Below are positions 51,434 to 60,502 of a DNA stretch of 64,000 nt, piece by piece. Below the pieces are notes generated by a model, which saw only the letters and a program-made list of their open reading frames with translations, ran no database searches and was not told the DNA's origin. Source of the stretch: Aurantimonas manganoxydans SI85-9A1 (GTDB taxonomy: Bacteria; Pseudomonadota; Alphaproteobacteria; Rhizobiales; Rhizobiaceae); contig NZ_CH672387.1 in assembly GCF_000153465.1 (NCBI RefSeq), positions 1,959,883-2,023,882 on the forward strand, in the 5' to 3' direction. The position numbers and the translations under genes are program-made. The stretch's first letter is position 1. Each line of letters starts with the position of its first letter.

Positions 51434-51584
51434 CGGCGACGCCGACGTCACCGGCGCGCCGGATCTGATCTCATCACGTTCATATCATTCGCCGATCGCG
51501 ATGGTTGCGGGCCTTGCCGAGAGGTCCAGTTCCACAGGCAACGGGCCGCGGTAGCGCGGCCTCCCGCCAGGATCGGAGGTTTTC

Positions 51585-52844
51585 ATGCGCCATTTTGCAA
51601 TCGTTCTCGCCGCCACCACCATGCTCGCCGGGGGGCAGGCGCTGGCGCAAAGCGGCGGCTCGTCCGCCAGCGGCGATGCTGCCACGCGCCCTCCGGTCGC
51701 GACCGGCGCTCCGCATGGCGCTGACCAGTCGCCCGCCTTCGAGGGGCAGACCAGGGCGCCCCAGCCAGCGACCGACGTCGCGGTGACGACGGAAACCGTC
51801 TCTGACGATCTGCCGAAGCTGTGGTCGATGGAATTCCTGGCAGATGGCCGCATGCTCGTCGCGGCCAAGGACGGTGCGATGCATATCATCGGCACGGGCG
51901 GCGCAGTCGGTGAGGCATTGGCCGGCGTGCCGGACGTCGATGCGCGCGGGCAGGGCGGTCTTCTCGATATCGCGCTGGCGCCCGACTTTGCCGACAGCCG
52001 GACGATCTTCTTCTCGTTCTCCGAACCACGCGATGGCGGGGTGAATGGCACCAGCGTGGCGGCGGCCGAACTGCGCACCGACGAAGCGGGTTCGGGCACG
52101 CTCGAGAATGTCCGCGTGATCTTCCGGCAGACGCCGGGCTATGCCGGTACCAAGCATTTCGGCTCGCGCCTCGCCTTCGCGCCGAATGGCGATCTCTTCG
52201 TCACCGTCGGCGAGCGCTCCGACACGCCGATCCGCGATCAGGCGCAGGATGTTACCTCAGGTCTCGGCAAGGTGTTCCGCATCCGTCCGGACGGCTCGCT
52301 CGCCGACGGCAGCCCGTTCGTCGATGCGGCCGACGCGCTGCCGGAAATCTGGTCCTATGGTCACCGCAATCTGCAATCGGCGGTGATCGACGATGCGGGC
52401 CAGCTCTGGACGGTGGAGCACGGTCCGAAGGGCGGCGATGAACTGAACCGGCCGGAACAGGGCGTCAATTATGGCTGGCCGGTCATCACCTACGGCATCG
52501 ACTACAGCGGCGCCCCGATCGGCGAGGGCATCACCGCTCAGGATGGCATGGAGCAGCCGGTCTATTACTGGGACCCGGTGATCGGTCCATCCGGCATGGC
52601 GCAGTATCAGGGCGACGAATTCCCCGAATGGCAGGGCGCTCTCCTGATCGGCGGCCTGGTGAGCCAAGGCCTCGTCGTGCTGCAGATCGAGGATGACCAG
52701 GTCGTGACCGAGGAACGCGTTCCGCTCGACGCCCGTATCCGGGACGTGAAGGTGGGGCCGGACGGCGCCGTCTACGCGGTGACCGAGACACGCGGTGGCG
52801 GCTCCAGCTCGATCCTGCGGCTGACTGCCGGCGAGGGCGGCTGA
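51585..52844 (+). CDS. PQQ-dependent aldose dehydrogenase-like (YliI/Asd family)
   Basis: 419 residues. A signal peptide (about 1-22, ending QALAQ) is followed by a low-complexity stretch (about 23-65) and a six-bladed beta-propeller. Family landmarks are PKLWSMEFLADGRMLVAAKDGAMHII, GQGGLLDIALAPDF, KHFGSRLAFAPNGDLFVTVGER, YGHRNLQSAVID, GPKGGDELNRPEQGVNYGWP and DVKVGPDGAVYAVTET. Relatives oxidise aldoses in the periplasm using PQQ. No PQQ synthesis genes are in the window. It ends at a hairpin shared with the ectoine operon. Confidence 0.9.
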   Translation: MRHFAIVLAATTMLAGGQALAQSGGSSASGDAATRPPVATGAPHGADQSPAFEGQTRAPQPATDVAVTTETVSDDLPKLWSMEFLADGRMLVAAKDGAMHIIGTGGAVGEALAGVPDVDARGQGGLLDIALAPDFADSRTIFFSFSEPRDGGVNGTSVAAAELRTDEAGSGTLENVRVIFRQTPGYAGTKHFGSRLAFAPNGDLFVTVGERSDTPIRDQAQDVTSGLGKVFRIRPDGSLADGSPFVDAADALPEIWSYGHRNLQSAVIDDAGQLWTVEHGPKGGDELNRPEQGVNYGWPVITYGIDYSGAPIGEGITAQDGMEQPVYYWDPVIGPSGMAQYQGDEFPEWQGALLIGGLVSQGLVVLQIEDDQVVTEERVPLDARIRDVKVGPDGAVYAVTETRGGGSSSILRLTAGEGG

Positions 52845-52920
52845 GGCAAGCCAACTGCCACAGGGAACGGGACGCCGGCGTGCCTCGTCCCGTCCCATGC
52901 AGAACGGATCGCCATATGCA

Positions 52921-52953
52921 AAACGGGCCGCCTCCGAAGGGAGCGGCCCGTTT
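52921..52953. terminator. Bidirectional terminator between sugar dehydrogenase and ask
   Basis: AAACGGGCCGC and GCGGCCCGTTT form an 11-bp perfect stem around an 11-nt loop. T runs lie on the minus-strand side (TTTT, 52921-52918) and a short one on the plus side. It lies 77 bases after the sugar dehydrogenase and 47 bases past the ask stop, in a convergent gap. Confidence 0.75.
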
Positions 52954-52999
52954 CGTGTCTGGTGATGTCATCGGCCGTGCTGTCGGCCGGACAGATCGG

Positions 53000-54466
53000 T
53001 CAGGCGGCGTCCCGCAGCCCGGTTTCGGAGCCGGGGGCATCCTGCCCCATCGCCTCGATGTCGCTCTCCACCAGGGCGGCATGCAGCGTGCGCAGCGTGC
53101 CGTCATAGTCCTTGTCGTCGATAACGAACTGCAGGTCGACGCGGCGCGTCAGATCCTGCATGCCGAGCGGCGCGATACCCGCCTCCGACAGGGCCTGCAG
53201 AGCGCGCAGGGTCAGACCCGGCGCGGTCAGGTTGCGGCCGATCACCGAGACGATGGCGACGCGCTCGATCTCGATCTCCGAGGCCGGGAAGCGCTCGGCC
53301 AGATCGCGCTCGACGCGCTTCAGCGACTTCATCGAACCGTCGATGAAATGGGTGATCGTGTTGGCGTTGCAGGTCTTGGTGACGATCCGCATCTTGTGGC
53401 GCGTCAAGACTTCCAGGATCGCCGCGTCGTAACCCTTCACGCCGACCATGTCCTGCTCGAAGAACTGCAGGGCGAAGACGCCGCGCAGGCCGGCGATCAT
53501 GTCGACCCGCGGCTTTGGCGCGCCGCGCTCGTCGAGGATCAGCGTGCCGGAATCCTGCGGCCGGAAGGCATTGCGGACGCGCAGCGGGATGCCGGCCTGG
53601 CGCAGGCCCTTGGCCGCACGGGGATGGATCGCCTCCATGCCCATGTTGGAGAGTTGGTCGGCGACGTCGTAATTGGTCCGGCCGATGACGCGGACCTTGT
53701 CGAGGCCGACCGTCTTCGGATCTGCACTGCAGAGGTGGAACTCCTTGTGGATCACCGCCTCGCGCGCTTCGGTCAGCGCCGCGACGCGAGCGAAGGTCAC
53801 CTCGGTGTAGCCGCGGTCATGGCTCTTCACCAGCGACTCCTTGCACTGGGCATAGCCCGGCAGGATCGGCATCTCGGTGGCGAAGTCGACGTCTTCGAGC
53901 GCGGTGCAGATGCGTTCGTCGAGCGACGGCTGGCTGTCGTCACGCCAGCCCGTCAGGTCGACGAAGCGGGCATTGACCCCGCGGTTGCGCAGGAGGAGCG
54001 CGGTGACCATTGCCGAATGGGCCTCGCCGAGCGCCGAGACCATCTCGCGGACGGTCATCAGATGCTCTTCGAGACGGAACTGGCCGAAGGAGCAGAGACG
54101 GCTCAAGTCGATCAGGCAGCTGCGGACCCCCTCGATCCGCTCACGCACGAAATCGTCCGCCGCCCGGCGGTCGCCGGTGTCGTCGAGGACCTTGGCGTTG
54201 ATCGCCTGCATGTCGCGGCCGACGCCGGTGAGGGCGTCGCCCCAGGCCCATTCGGAATCGGTGCTGGCGAACAGCGCGTGCACGCCCGGCTCGCCGGTCT
54301 TCTTGTGCTCGAGCAGCTTGTCGGTGATGCCGCCATAGGCGGAGACGACGAAAATCCGGTTGTAGAGATCGTCACCCTTGCGGCTGCCGATCAGGACGTT
54401 CTCCAGCAATTCCTCATGCCGAAGCATGGATGTTCCGCCGATTTTCTCGACTGTATGGTTGGTCAT
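53000..54466 (-). CDS. ask: Ectoine-linked aspartate kinase
   Basis: 488 residues, the Ask_Ect branch rather than the house-keeping LysC. It phosphorylates aspartate as the first committed step to ectoine. N-terminal kinase landmarks are VEKIGGTSMLRHEELLENVL and RIFVVSAYGGITDKLLEHK. The C-terminal ACT domains include VAIVSVIGRNLTAPGLTLRALQALSEAGI. The start MTNHTVEK (54466) has GGAGA eight bases upstream; 20 upstream in-frame residues look non-coding. Last gene of ectABC-ask, separated from ectC by 152 bases that include a small GC-rich hairpin (GGCGGC/GCCGCC). Confidence 0.93.
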   Translation of the reverse strand: MTNHTVEKIGGTSMLRHEELLENVLIGSRKGDDLYNRIFVVSAYGGITDKLLEHKKTGEPGVHALFASTDSEWAWGDALTGVGRDMQAINAKVLDDTGDRRAADDFVRERIEGVRSCLIDLSRLCSFGQFRLEEHLMTVREMVSALGEAHSAMVTALLLRNRGVNARFVDLTGWRDDSQPSLDERICTALEDVDFATEMPILPGYAQCKESLVKSHDRGYTEVTFARVAALTEAREAVIHKEFHLCSADPKTVGLDKVRVIGRTNYDVADQLSNMGMEAIHPRAAKGLRQAGIPLRVRNAFRPQDSGTLILDERGAPKPRVDMIAGLRGVFALQFFEQDMVGVKGYDAAILEVLTRHKMRIVTKTCNANTITHFIDGSMKSLKRVERDLAERFPASEIEIERVAIVSVIGRNLTAPGLTLRALQALSEAGIAPLGMQDLTRRVDLQFVIDDKDYDGTLRTLHAALVESDIEAMGQDAPGSETGLRDAA

Positions 54467-54618
54467 GGGTCTCTCTCCGGGCAATGCCTGGGATGCGTGT
54501 GCCGGGTGGGACGGGCTTTTGGCCACATCGCGGTTCGGCTTATGGCCCCGCGCCGGCTGGCAACAGCGCGCAGGGCTCTGAACGGATCGGGCGGCGCAAG
54601 GCCGCCGGATCGCAGGTG

Positions 54619-55011
54619 TTAGATCGCCTCGCCTTCGAGAGCGTAGGCGCCGGTCTCGTCGTGCACTTCCTTGCCGTTCAGCGGCGGATTGAAGACGCAG
54701 GCCACCGACATCTCGGTCGTTGGCCGGACGATGTGCCGGTCGTGCTTGTCGAGGACGTACATCACGCCCGGACGCAGATCGTGGACCTCGCCGGTCGCCT
54801 TGTCCTCGATCGTGCCTTCGCCGGACACCACGTAAACCGACTCATAGTGGTTCTTGTAGTGGAAGTGGTTCTCGCCACCGGCGTAGAGCGTGGTGATGTG
54901 GAACGAGAAGCCGACATTGTCGGACTTCAGGAGAAGGCGGGTGGAATCCCAGCCTTCCGACTTGACGAGGCGTTCGGTCTTGCGGGCTTCTGCGAGATCT
55001 CTGACAATCAT
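54619..55011 (-). CDS. ectC: L-ectoine synthase
   Basis: 130 residues, cupin-fold lyase that closes N-gamma-acetyl-diaminobutyrate into ectoine. Landmarks are [56 protein letters not shown] (iron-binding Glu/Tyr/His region) and [33 protein letters not shown]. It is standard family length. It lies 45 bases downstream of ectB in the operon. Confidence 0.97.
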   Translation of the reverse strand: MIVRDLAEARKTERLVKSEGWDSTRLLLKSDNVGFSFHITTLYAGGENHFHYKNHYESVYVVSGEGTIEDKATGEVHDLRPGVMYVLDKHDRHIVRPTTEMSVACVFNPPLNGKEVHDETGAYALEGEAI

Positions 55012-55056
55012 GTGGATACTCCAATTCGATGCAATGTGCGGGGCGGCGTCGGCAGC

Positions 55057-56358
55057 CTATTCGGCTGCGACACGCGCCGGCGCACGAAGAACGGTCTCGA
55101 AGGCCTCAGCGACGATATCGAGGCCACGGGCGAAGGTCTCATCGGAGATCGTCAGCGGTGCCAGCACCTTGACGATCTCGTCGGACGAACCGGCGGTCTC
55201 GATCACCAGACCGCGCTCGAAGGCGGCGGCACAGATCTCGGCGGCCTTGTCGCCGGACCCGGTGTCGATGCCGCGCATCATGCCGCGACCCTTGACCCGG
55301 AAGCCGTAGCTTTCGGCGATGGCCCCGAGGCGCTGGTTCAGATAGTCGGCCTTGCGGCGGATATCCTTGGCGAAGGCATCGTCGGCCCAGAACTTTTCCA
55401 GGGCGGCGCGGGCGGTCACGAAGGCATGGTTGTTGCCGCGGAACGTGCCGTTGTGCTCGGCCGGGGTGAAGACGTCGTATTCCGGCTTCACCAGAACCAT
55501 CGACATCGGCAGGCCGAAGCCCGACAGCGATTTCGCCATGGTGATGATGTCCGGCTCGATGCCGGCAAACTCGAAGGCGAAGAAGTCGCCACTGCGGCCG
55601 CAACCGGCCTGGATGTCGTCGATGATCAGCAGCGCGCCATGCTTCTTGGCGATCGCGCTGAGGCGCTGCAGAAACTCCTTCGACGCAACGTTCAGGCCGC
55701 CTTCGCCCTGAATGCACTCCAGGAGGATCGCGGCGGGTGCGTCGATACCGCTCGACGTATCGCCAAGCATGTCGTCGAGCATCTGGGCGCTGTCGACGCC
55801 TTCGCCGTGGAAGCCGTCATAGGCCATGCGGGTGACGCCGGTGAGCTGGCTGCGCGAGCCGGCCCGCTGCGAGCCGTTGCCCGTGGCGGCGAGGGCACCC
55901 GTGGTGACGCCGTGATAGCCGTTGGTGAAGGCAATGACGTTCTCGCGGCCGGTGGCCTTGCGGGCGAGCTTCAGGGCCGCCTCGACGGCGTTGGCGCCGG
56001 TCGGGCCCTGGAACATCATGCGATGGTCCATGCCGCGCGGCTTCAGGATGCGCTCGCTGAACGAGATCAGGAAGGCTTCCTTGGCTTCGGTGAACATGTC
56101 CAGGCCGTGGGTCACGCCGTCCGACATGATGTAGTCGACCAGCGCCGACTTCATATCCGGGTCGTTGTGGCCGTAGTTCAGCGACGCGCAGCCGGCGAGG
56201 AAGTCGATATATTCGCGGCCCTCGATGTCGGTCAGCGTGGCGTTCTGCGCCTTCTTGAAGACCGTCGGGAAGCTGCGGCAATAGCTGCGAACCTCGGATT
56301 CGAGGCGTGCAAAGGTGGCGGCGCCCGTCGTGGCGGGCGTTTCGGTGTGGTTCAGCAT
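55057..56358 (-). CDS. ectB: Diaminobutyrate-2-oxoglutarate transaminase
   Basis: 433 residues, class III PLP aminotransferase that makes L-2,4-diaminobutyrate from aspartate semialdehyde. Landmarks are SYCRSFPTVFKKAQNATLTDIEGREYIDFLAGCASLNYGHND, FQGPTGANAVEAALKLARKATGR, IIDDIQAGCGRSGDFFAFE and the PLP-lysine segment ITMAKSLSGFGLPMSMVL. GTFRGNNHAFVTARAAL is typical EctB. The 100-bp ectA-ectB gap contains two GC-rich inverted repeats (for example 56386-56403), perhaps tuning stoichiometry. Confidence 0.97.
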   Translation of the reverse strand: MLNHTETPATTGAATFARLESEVRSYCRSFPTVFKKAQNATLTDIEGREYIDFLAGCASLNYGHNDPDMKSALVDYIMSDGVTHGLDMFTEAKEAFLISFSERILKPRGMDHRMMFQGPTGANAVEAALKLARKATGRENVIAFTNGYHGVTTGALAATGNGSQRAGSRSQLTGVTRMAYDGFHGEGVDSAQMLDDMLGDTSSGIDAPAAILLECIQGEGGLNVASKEFLQRLSAIAKKHGALLIIDDIQAGCGRSGDFFAFEFAGIEPDIITMAKSLSGFGLPMSMVLVKPEYDVFTPAEHNGTFRGNNHAFVTARAALEKFWADDAFAKDIRRKADYLNQRLGAIAESYGFRVKGRGMMRGIDTGSGDKAAEICAAAFERGLVIETAGSSDEIVKVLAPLTISDETFARGLDIVAEAFETVLRAPARVAAE

Positions 56359-56458
56359 GTGTCAATCCGTGTTGTTACGAACGGAGCCCGCGGCACGGCG
56401 GGCATCAACGTTCTATCCAGGTTCCGGTCGCGCCCGCAGTCTGCTGCGGGGCTGGCTG

Positions 56459-57040
56459 TCAGGCAGCCTGTGCCGTCTGTTCCGGCATGTCGTCGGTCTC
56501 GGTGGCGCTCGCATCGATCGGCGCGATGGTCAGCATGTGCTCGCTGTCGTGATCGCCCGCGAAGTGCTCGTCGCCGCACAGCCAGACCTTGTCGGTGATC
56601 TTGGCGTCGAACTCGTCGGCCACGCCCTCGAACATGCGCCAGGACGAAGTGTTGTCCGGCGTGATCGTCGTCTTCAGGCGCTCGACACCCTCGCAGGATT
56701 CGCTGGTGAGCAGGTTCGCGATCAGGCGGCGCGCCAGACGGCGACCACGGGCTGCTTCAGCCACGGCAACCTGCCAGACGAACAGGGCTTCCGGCTCTTC
56801 CGGCGGACGGTAGGCGGACACCCAGCCGACGATCTCGCCGTCCAGCTCCGCCAGCATGCAGGTGCTGGCGAAATGGGTGCACTGCAGGAAGTTGCAGTAC
56901 AGCGAATTGTCGTCCAGCGCCTCGCAGGAGTCGATCAGGTCGTGCACCGCCTGTCCATCCTCACGGACGGGATGGCGGAACGTCAAAGGGCTAGAAACGC
57001 TGGCCAATTGGGGACGGTGACCTTTATCGGACTTCTGCAT
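56459..57040 (-). CDS. ectA: Diaminobutyrate acetyltransferase
   Basis: 193 residues, GNAT fold, acetylates diaminobutyrate from acetyl-CoA. Landmarks are LTFRHPVREDGQAVHDLIDSCEALDDNSLYCNFLQCTHFASTCMLAE, VGWVSAYRPPEEPEALFVWQVAV, RGRRLARRLIANLL (acetyl-CoA loop) and LKTTITPDNTSSWRMFEGVAD. The start MQKSDKGH at 57040 has GAGG about seven bases upstream; a further 42 in-frame upstream codons lie over the promoter and are not used. First gene of ectABC-ask. Confidence 0.95.
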   Translation of the reverse strand: MQKSDKGHRPQLASVSSPLTFRHPVREDGQAVHDLIDSCEALDDNSLYCNFLQCTHFASTCMLAELDGEIVGWVSAYRPPEEPEALFVWQVAVAEAARGRRLARRLIANLLTSESCEGVERLKTTITPDNTSSWRMFEGVADEFDAKITDKVWLCGDEHFAGDHDSEHMLTIAPIDASATETDDMPEQTAQAA

Positions 57041-57073
57041 GGACGCGCCTCGTGCGTTATTTCGTTGAGGCGG

Positions 57074-57102
57074 AATATTTATACGGTCGAAGCGATAGTC
57101 AA
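57074..57102 (-). promoter_or_regulatory. Candidate sigma-70 promoter of ectABC-ask
   Basis: Minus strand: TTGACT (57102-57097), 17-base spacer, AATATT (57079-57074). Transcription would begin near 57067, about 27 bases ahead of the ectA ATG. The -10 is non-canonical and AT-rich, as in other osmotically induced ect promoters. Confidence 0.6.
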
Positions 57103-57242
57103 CCGCCGCGGTGCGCTCGCGGGCGAGATGCGCGGGGATTCGGCACCCGCCACATCGAGGGTTCATCGCGGTATATCAGTGGTTTGAGCATCTTCCGACA
57201 GGGCTCGGAAAAAATATTGATGACGGAATGGGCGGTCGGAGG

Positions 57243-57261
57243 TCATTTGCTGGTCAAATGA
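57243..57261. promoter_or_regulatory. Candidate MarR/EctR operator palindrome
   Basis: TCATTTG-CTGGT-CAAATGA is a perfect 7-bp inverted repeat with 5-nt spacer (19 bp), the size of MarR-family operators. It lies 180 bases upstream of the ectA transcription start and 125 bases ahead of the ectR ATG. Confidence 0.45.
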
Positions 57262-57385
57262 TTTCTGCCCCGACCCCAAAGAATCGGTTTGATCGTCGAA
57301 GGATCCCTCGCTTATATGGCCCCGCCGTCAGGATGCGGCAGAGGCAAAGGGCCTCGCGGACGATCTCATCGGGGTAAAGCGGAAC

Positions 57386-57865
57386 ATGGAGGATCGGGGA
57401 CGGCAGGCATTGATCGCCCTCAGGCGGATCATTCGCGCCATGGAATTCAGTGCGCGGCGGCTGGCCAAGGAAACCGGCCTGACCAGTTCGCAACTGACGG
57501 TGCTGCGGATCCTTAGCCAGGGCGAGATGACGCCCAGCGCCATCGCGGCGCAGATCGGCCTGACACAGGCCACGGTGACCACGCTGATTGACCGGCTGGT
57601 CGAGCGCAAGCTGGTACAGCGCCGCCGCGGCGAAAGCGACCGGCGGCATATCTGGATCGACCTGACGGAAGAAGGCCACGCCATGCTGGCCAGCATGCCG
57701 CCCGATCTCCAGGTCAGCTTCCAGAGCGAGTTCGACCGCATGAAGGACTGGGAGCAGGCGATGGTGGTCGCCAGCCTCGAGCGGATCGCGGGGCTCCTGA
57801 ACGCCGAGCGCATCGACGCCGGTCCGGTGCTCGAATTCGGCGAGATCGCGACGCCTCGGCCGTAG
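57386..57865 (+). CDS. ectR: MarR-family regulator, EctR-like
   Basis: 159 residues. A winged-helix MarR core includes ALIALRRIIRAMEFSARRLAKETGLTSSQLTVLRILSQGEMTPSAIAAQIGLTQATVTTLIDRLVERKLVQRRRGESDRRHIWIDLTEEG. The ALRRIIRA...SR.LAKETGLT opening is like EctR regulators of ect operons (first studied in Methylotuvimicrobium). It is divergent from ectA. EctR represses ectABC at low salinity, so the same role is inferred here. A terminator follows. Confidence 0.82.
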   Translation: MEDRGRQALIALRRIIRAMEFSARRLAKETGLTSSQLTVLRILSQGEMTPSAIAAQIGLTQATVTTLIDRLVERKLVQRRRGESDRRHIWIDLTEEGHAMLASMPPDLQVSFQSEFDRMKDWEQAMVVASLERIAGLLNAERIDAGPVLEFGEIATPRP

Positions 57866-57916
57866 CCGCGCGGTAGCCGACTGCCATCTGATTTGCGGCT
57901 GTGACGACGTTCAATC

Positions 57917-57946
57917 AAAAGGGCGACCACTGGGGTCGCCCTTTTT
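57917..57946. terminator. Terminator between ectR and the TRAP genes
   Basis: AAAAGGGCGACC-ACTGG-GGTCGCCCTTTT is a 12-bp perfect stem with a U tract on each side, placed between convergent genes. It is therefore bidirectional. Confidence 0.9.
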
Positions 57947-57993
57947 CGTTCCGGTCGTCGCCGAGCCGACGTGTCGGCTCGGCTGTTCCGTCG

Positions 57994-59619
57994 TCAGCGC
58001 GTGACGATTTCCGGGCCCATCAGGCTGTAGGGCAGGAAGGTCGAGAGCGCCGGCACGTAGGTCACCAGGATCAGGAACAGGAACAACACGCCCACGAAGG
58101 GCAGTGCGGCCTTCACCACCTGGACGAGGCTCATGCCGGTGATGCCGGACGTCACGAACAGGTTGAGCCCGATCGGCGGCGTGATCATGCCGATCTCCAT
58201 ATTCACCACCATGATGATGCCGAGATGCACCGGGTCGACGCCGAGCTCCATGGCGATCGGGAACACGACCGGCGCGACGATCAGCAGGAGGCCCGACGGC
58301 TCCATGAACTGTCCGCCGATCAGCAGCAGGATGTTCACGGCGATCAGGAAGGTGAACCAGTCGAAGCCGGCACCCAGCATCAGGTCGGTGATCGCCTGCG
58401 GAATGCGCTCGGCGGTCAGGACATGGGCGAAGAGCAGCGCGTTGACGATGATGAACATCAGCATCACCGTGGTGCGCGACGCCTCCACCATGACCTTGCG
58501 CGTGTCCTCGTTGAAGAAGGCACGGCCGACATTGCGGAACGAGAGCGCGAGATTGCGGCCCCAGACCGGCAGGCCGGCGCCCAGATGGCCGATGACGCCC
58601 ATCACGCCGGTCCGCTCGCCCCGCCACAGCGTGTAGGCGATAACGAGGATCAGCGAGATGATGCCGCCGACCGTGGCACGCTCGGCGAAGCTCATCGAGG
58701 CCCCGCCAGGCGCGTCGGTGGCGAAGAACGACAGAATCATCCAGACGAAGAAGAAGGCGACGCCGTAGACCAGTCCCGAGAAGCCGACGCGGGCCTTGCG
58801 GCTGTCGGTCGGCAGCACCCAGGGAATGCCCTTCATCGGGCCCATGTCGCGATAGACGAAGATCGCGACGAAAAAGGCGTAGACGGCGGCGACGGCGGCC
58901 GCCTCGGTCGGCGTGAAGACACCGCCATAGATGCCGCCCAGGATGATGACGATCAGGAACAGGCCCCAGCCGGCATCCTTGCCGTGATGGATGATGTTGC
59001 CGAAGCCGTGCCAGGGCTCGGCCGGCAGGTTCTTGATCCGCGCCATGACGTAGATGGCGATCATCAGCATCAGCCCGGCGACGGCGCCGGGAATGACACC
59101 GGCCAGGAACATGCGGCCGACCGAGACGTCGGTGGCGGCCGAATAGACCACCATGACGATCGAGGGCGGGATCAGGATGCCGAGCGTACCGGCATTGGCG
59201 ATGATGCCGGCGGCGAAGTCCTTGCTGTAGCCGACCTTCTGCATGCCGGCGATGGCGATGGTGCCGATCGCCACCACGGTCGCCGGGGACGAGCCCGACA
59301 GTGCCGCGAACAGCATGCAGGCCAGCACCGAGGCCATGGCGAGGCCGCCGCGAAAATGACCCACCGTGGCGATGGCGAAGTTGATCAGGCGCCGCGCGAC
59401 GCCGCCGGTCGACATGAAGGCCGAGGCCAGGATGAAGAACGGGATCGCCAGCAAGGTGTAGTTCTGGGACGCGGTGAAGAGCTGCAACGCGACGGAGGAC
59501 ATGGAGTCCGTCGAGAAGAAGGCGATCAGGATCACCGACGACAGGCCGAGCGAGATTGCGACCGGCACGCCGAGGAACAGCAGGCTCAGGACGAGGATGA
59601 AGAGAAGGGTGGTTTCCAT
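57994..59619 (-). CDS. dctM: TRAP transporter large permease subunit (DctM)
   Basis: 541 residues, about 110 more than a usual DctM. It forms the sodium-driven channel of a DctPQM tripartite importer. The N-terminal half shows LSGSSPATVVAIGTIAIAGM, GTLGILIPPSIVMVVYS and GGVFTPTEAAAVAAVYA; the C-terminal half shows PSGLLLIVAPVVFPIAMELGVDPVHLGIIMVVNMEIGMITPPIGLNLFV. The extra segment (about residues 258-372) adds two hydrophobic stretches (282-299 and 315-332). It is last in dctP-dctQ-dctM, six bases after dctQ. Confidence 0.93.
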   Translation of the reverse strand: METTLLFILVLSLLFLGVPVAISLGLSSVILIAFFSTDSMSSVALQLFTASQNYTLLAIPFFILASAFMSTGGVARRLINFAIATVGHFRGGLAMASVLACMLFAALSGSSPATVVAIGTIAIAGMQKVGYSKDFAAGIIANAGTLGILIPPSIVMVVYSAATDVSVGRMFLAGVIPGAVAGLMLMIAIYVMARIKNLPAEPWHGFGNIIHHGKDAGWGLFLIVIILGGIYGGVFTPTEAAAVAAVYAFFVAIFVYRDMGPMKGIPWVLPTDSRKARVGFSGLVYGVAFFFVWMILSFFATDAPGGASMSFAERATVGGIISLILVIAYTLWRGERTGVMGVIGHLGAGLPVWGRNLALSFRNVGRAFFNEDTRKVMVEASRTTVMLMFIIVNALLFAHVLTAERIPQAITDLMLGAGFDWFTFLIAVNILLLIGGQFMEPSGLLLIVAPVVFPIAMELGVDPVHLGIIMVVNMEIGMITPPIGLNLFVTSGITGMSLVQVVKAALPFVGVLFLFLILVTYVPALSTFLPYSLMGPEIVTR

Positions 59620-59625
59620 CCGTCG

Positions 59626-60306
59626 TCAGTCCTTCAGGAGGTCTTTGTTTTCCGCCACGAGGTCTTCCGCCTCGTGCCCGGCGATGATCAGTTCACGCTC
59701 ACCGTTCCAGATCATCACCAGCCCTTGCAGGGCGCGGAAGGCCAGAAGGGCGAGGCCGATCGGCAGGATCAGATAGGCGATCCAGCGCTGCACCCGCTCC
59801 TGCATGCCGAAGGCTTCCTGGATGAAGACCGGATAGCGAAGATCGTCGAGGCCGAGACCGATGTCGAAGAAGCGCTTCCAGTAGAAGATCGCTCCGCCGG
59901 ACGAATTGGCGCCGAAGACCGACAGCCAGTCGGCCGACAGCAGCATGATCGCGTAGAGCGCGGTGCAGAAGGCGCCGAACAGTGCCACGGCGCGGAACAG
60001 CGGCTTGGGGAAGGTGCGGATCAGTGCGTCGACGCCGAGATGGATGCCCTGCTTCAGGCCGTAGCTCATGCCGAACAGGATCATCCAGGCAAACAGGATG
60101 CGGGTCAGCTCCAGCGCGCCGGTCCAGCCGCTGTTGAAGCCGTAGCGGGCGACGACCTGCGAGAAGGAGACGAGGGTGATCGCCGCGAGGATGGTGGCGA
60201 GAATGTTTTCCTCGATGCGGGTGACCCGGTCGGGCCAGCGCCGTTCGACGAAGAACAGGAGGACGATGAGCGCCAGAATGGCGAGAAACGGCCAGTACGC
60301 GCTCAT
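59626..60306 (-). CDS. dctQ: TRAP transporter small permease subunit (DctQ)
   Basis: 226 residues with four main hydrophobic segments and the DctQ pattern. VSFSQVVARYGFNSGWTGALELTRILFAWMILFGMSYGLKQGIHLGVDALIRTFPK is the core. It scaffolds the DctM channel. The start MSAYWPFLAIL at 60306 has GGAGGAG about six bases upstream. The 196-bp gap to dctP contains GC-rich inverted repeats that could stabilise the binding-protein mRNA. Confidence 0.9.
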   Translation of the reverse strand: MSAYWPFLAILALIVLLFFVERRWPDRVTRIEENILATILAAITLVSFSQVVARYGFNSGWTGALELTRILFAWMILFGMSYGLKQGIHLGVDALIRTFPKPLFRAVALFGAFCTALYAIMLLSADWLSVFGANSSGGAIFYWKRFFDIGLGLDDLRYPVFIQEAFGMQERVQRWIAYLILPIGLALLAFRALQGLVMIWNGERELIIAGHEAEDLVAENKDLLKD

Positions 60307-60502
60307 GGATCTCCTCCCGAAACGGCCGATCTCGGCCATGCTGTCCAGTCGACGGTGGCGGCTACTATATCGGACCGCAAAGGGGAAGAGAGCCGCCGTC
60401 GATACCCTGCATTATTGCGTGGGCGCCTGGATATCCCGGGCGTCAGCCGGGCCTGCAGGTGGCGACCGGACGCCGACGGGCGCCCGGTCGTTCGTTAGGC
60501 GA

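Larger units (their letters stand above)
57041..57385. other. ectA/ectR divergent regulatory region (345 bp)
   Basis: It holds the ectA promoter (57074-57102), a TCATTTG/CAAATGA inverted repeat (57243-57261) and a weak plus-strand pair TTGATC/TATATG spaced 18 (57289-57318) that could serve ectR. Between them lie AT-richer patches (for example AAAAAATATTGATG near 57210) in an otherwise GC-rich gap. No ORF or RNA is convincing here. Confidence 0.6.
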
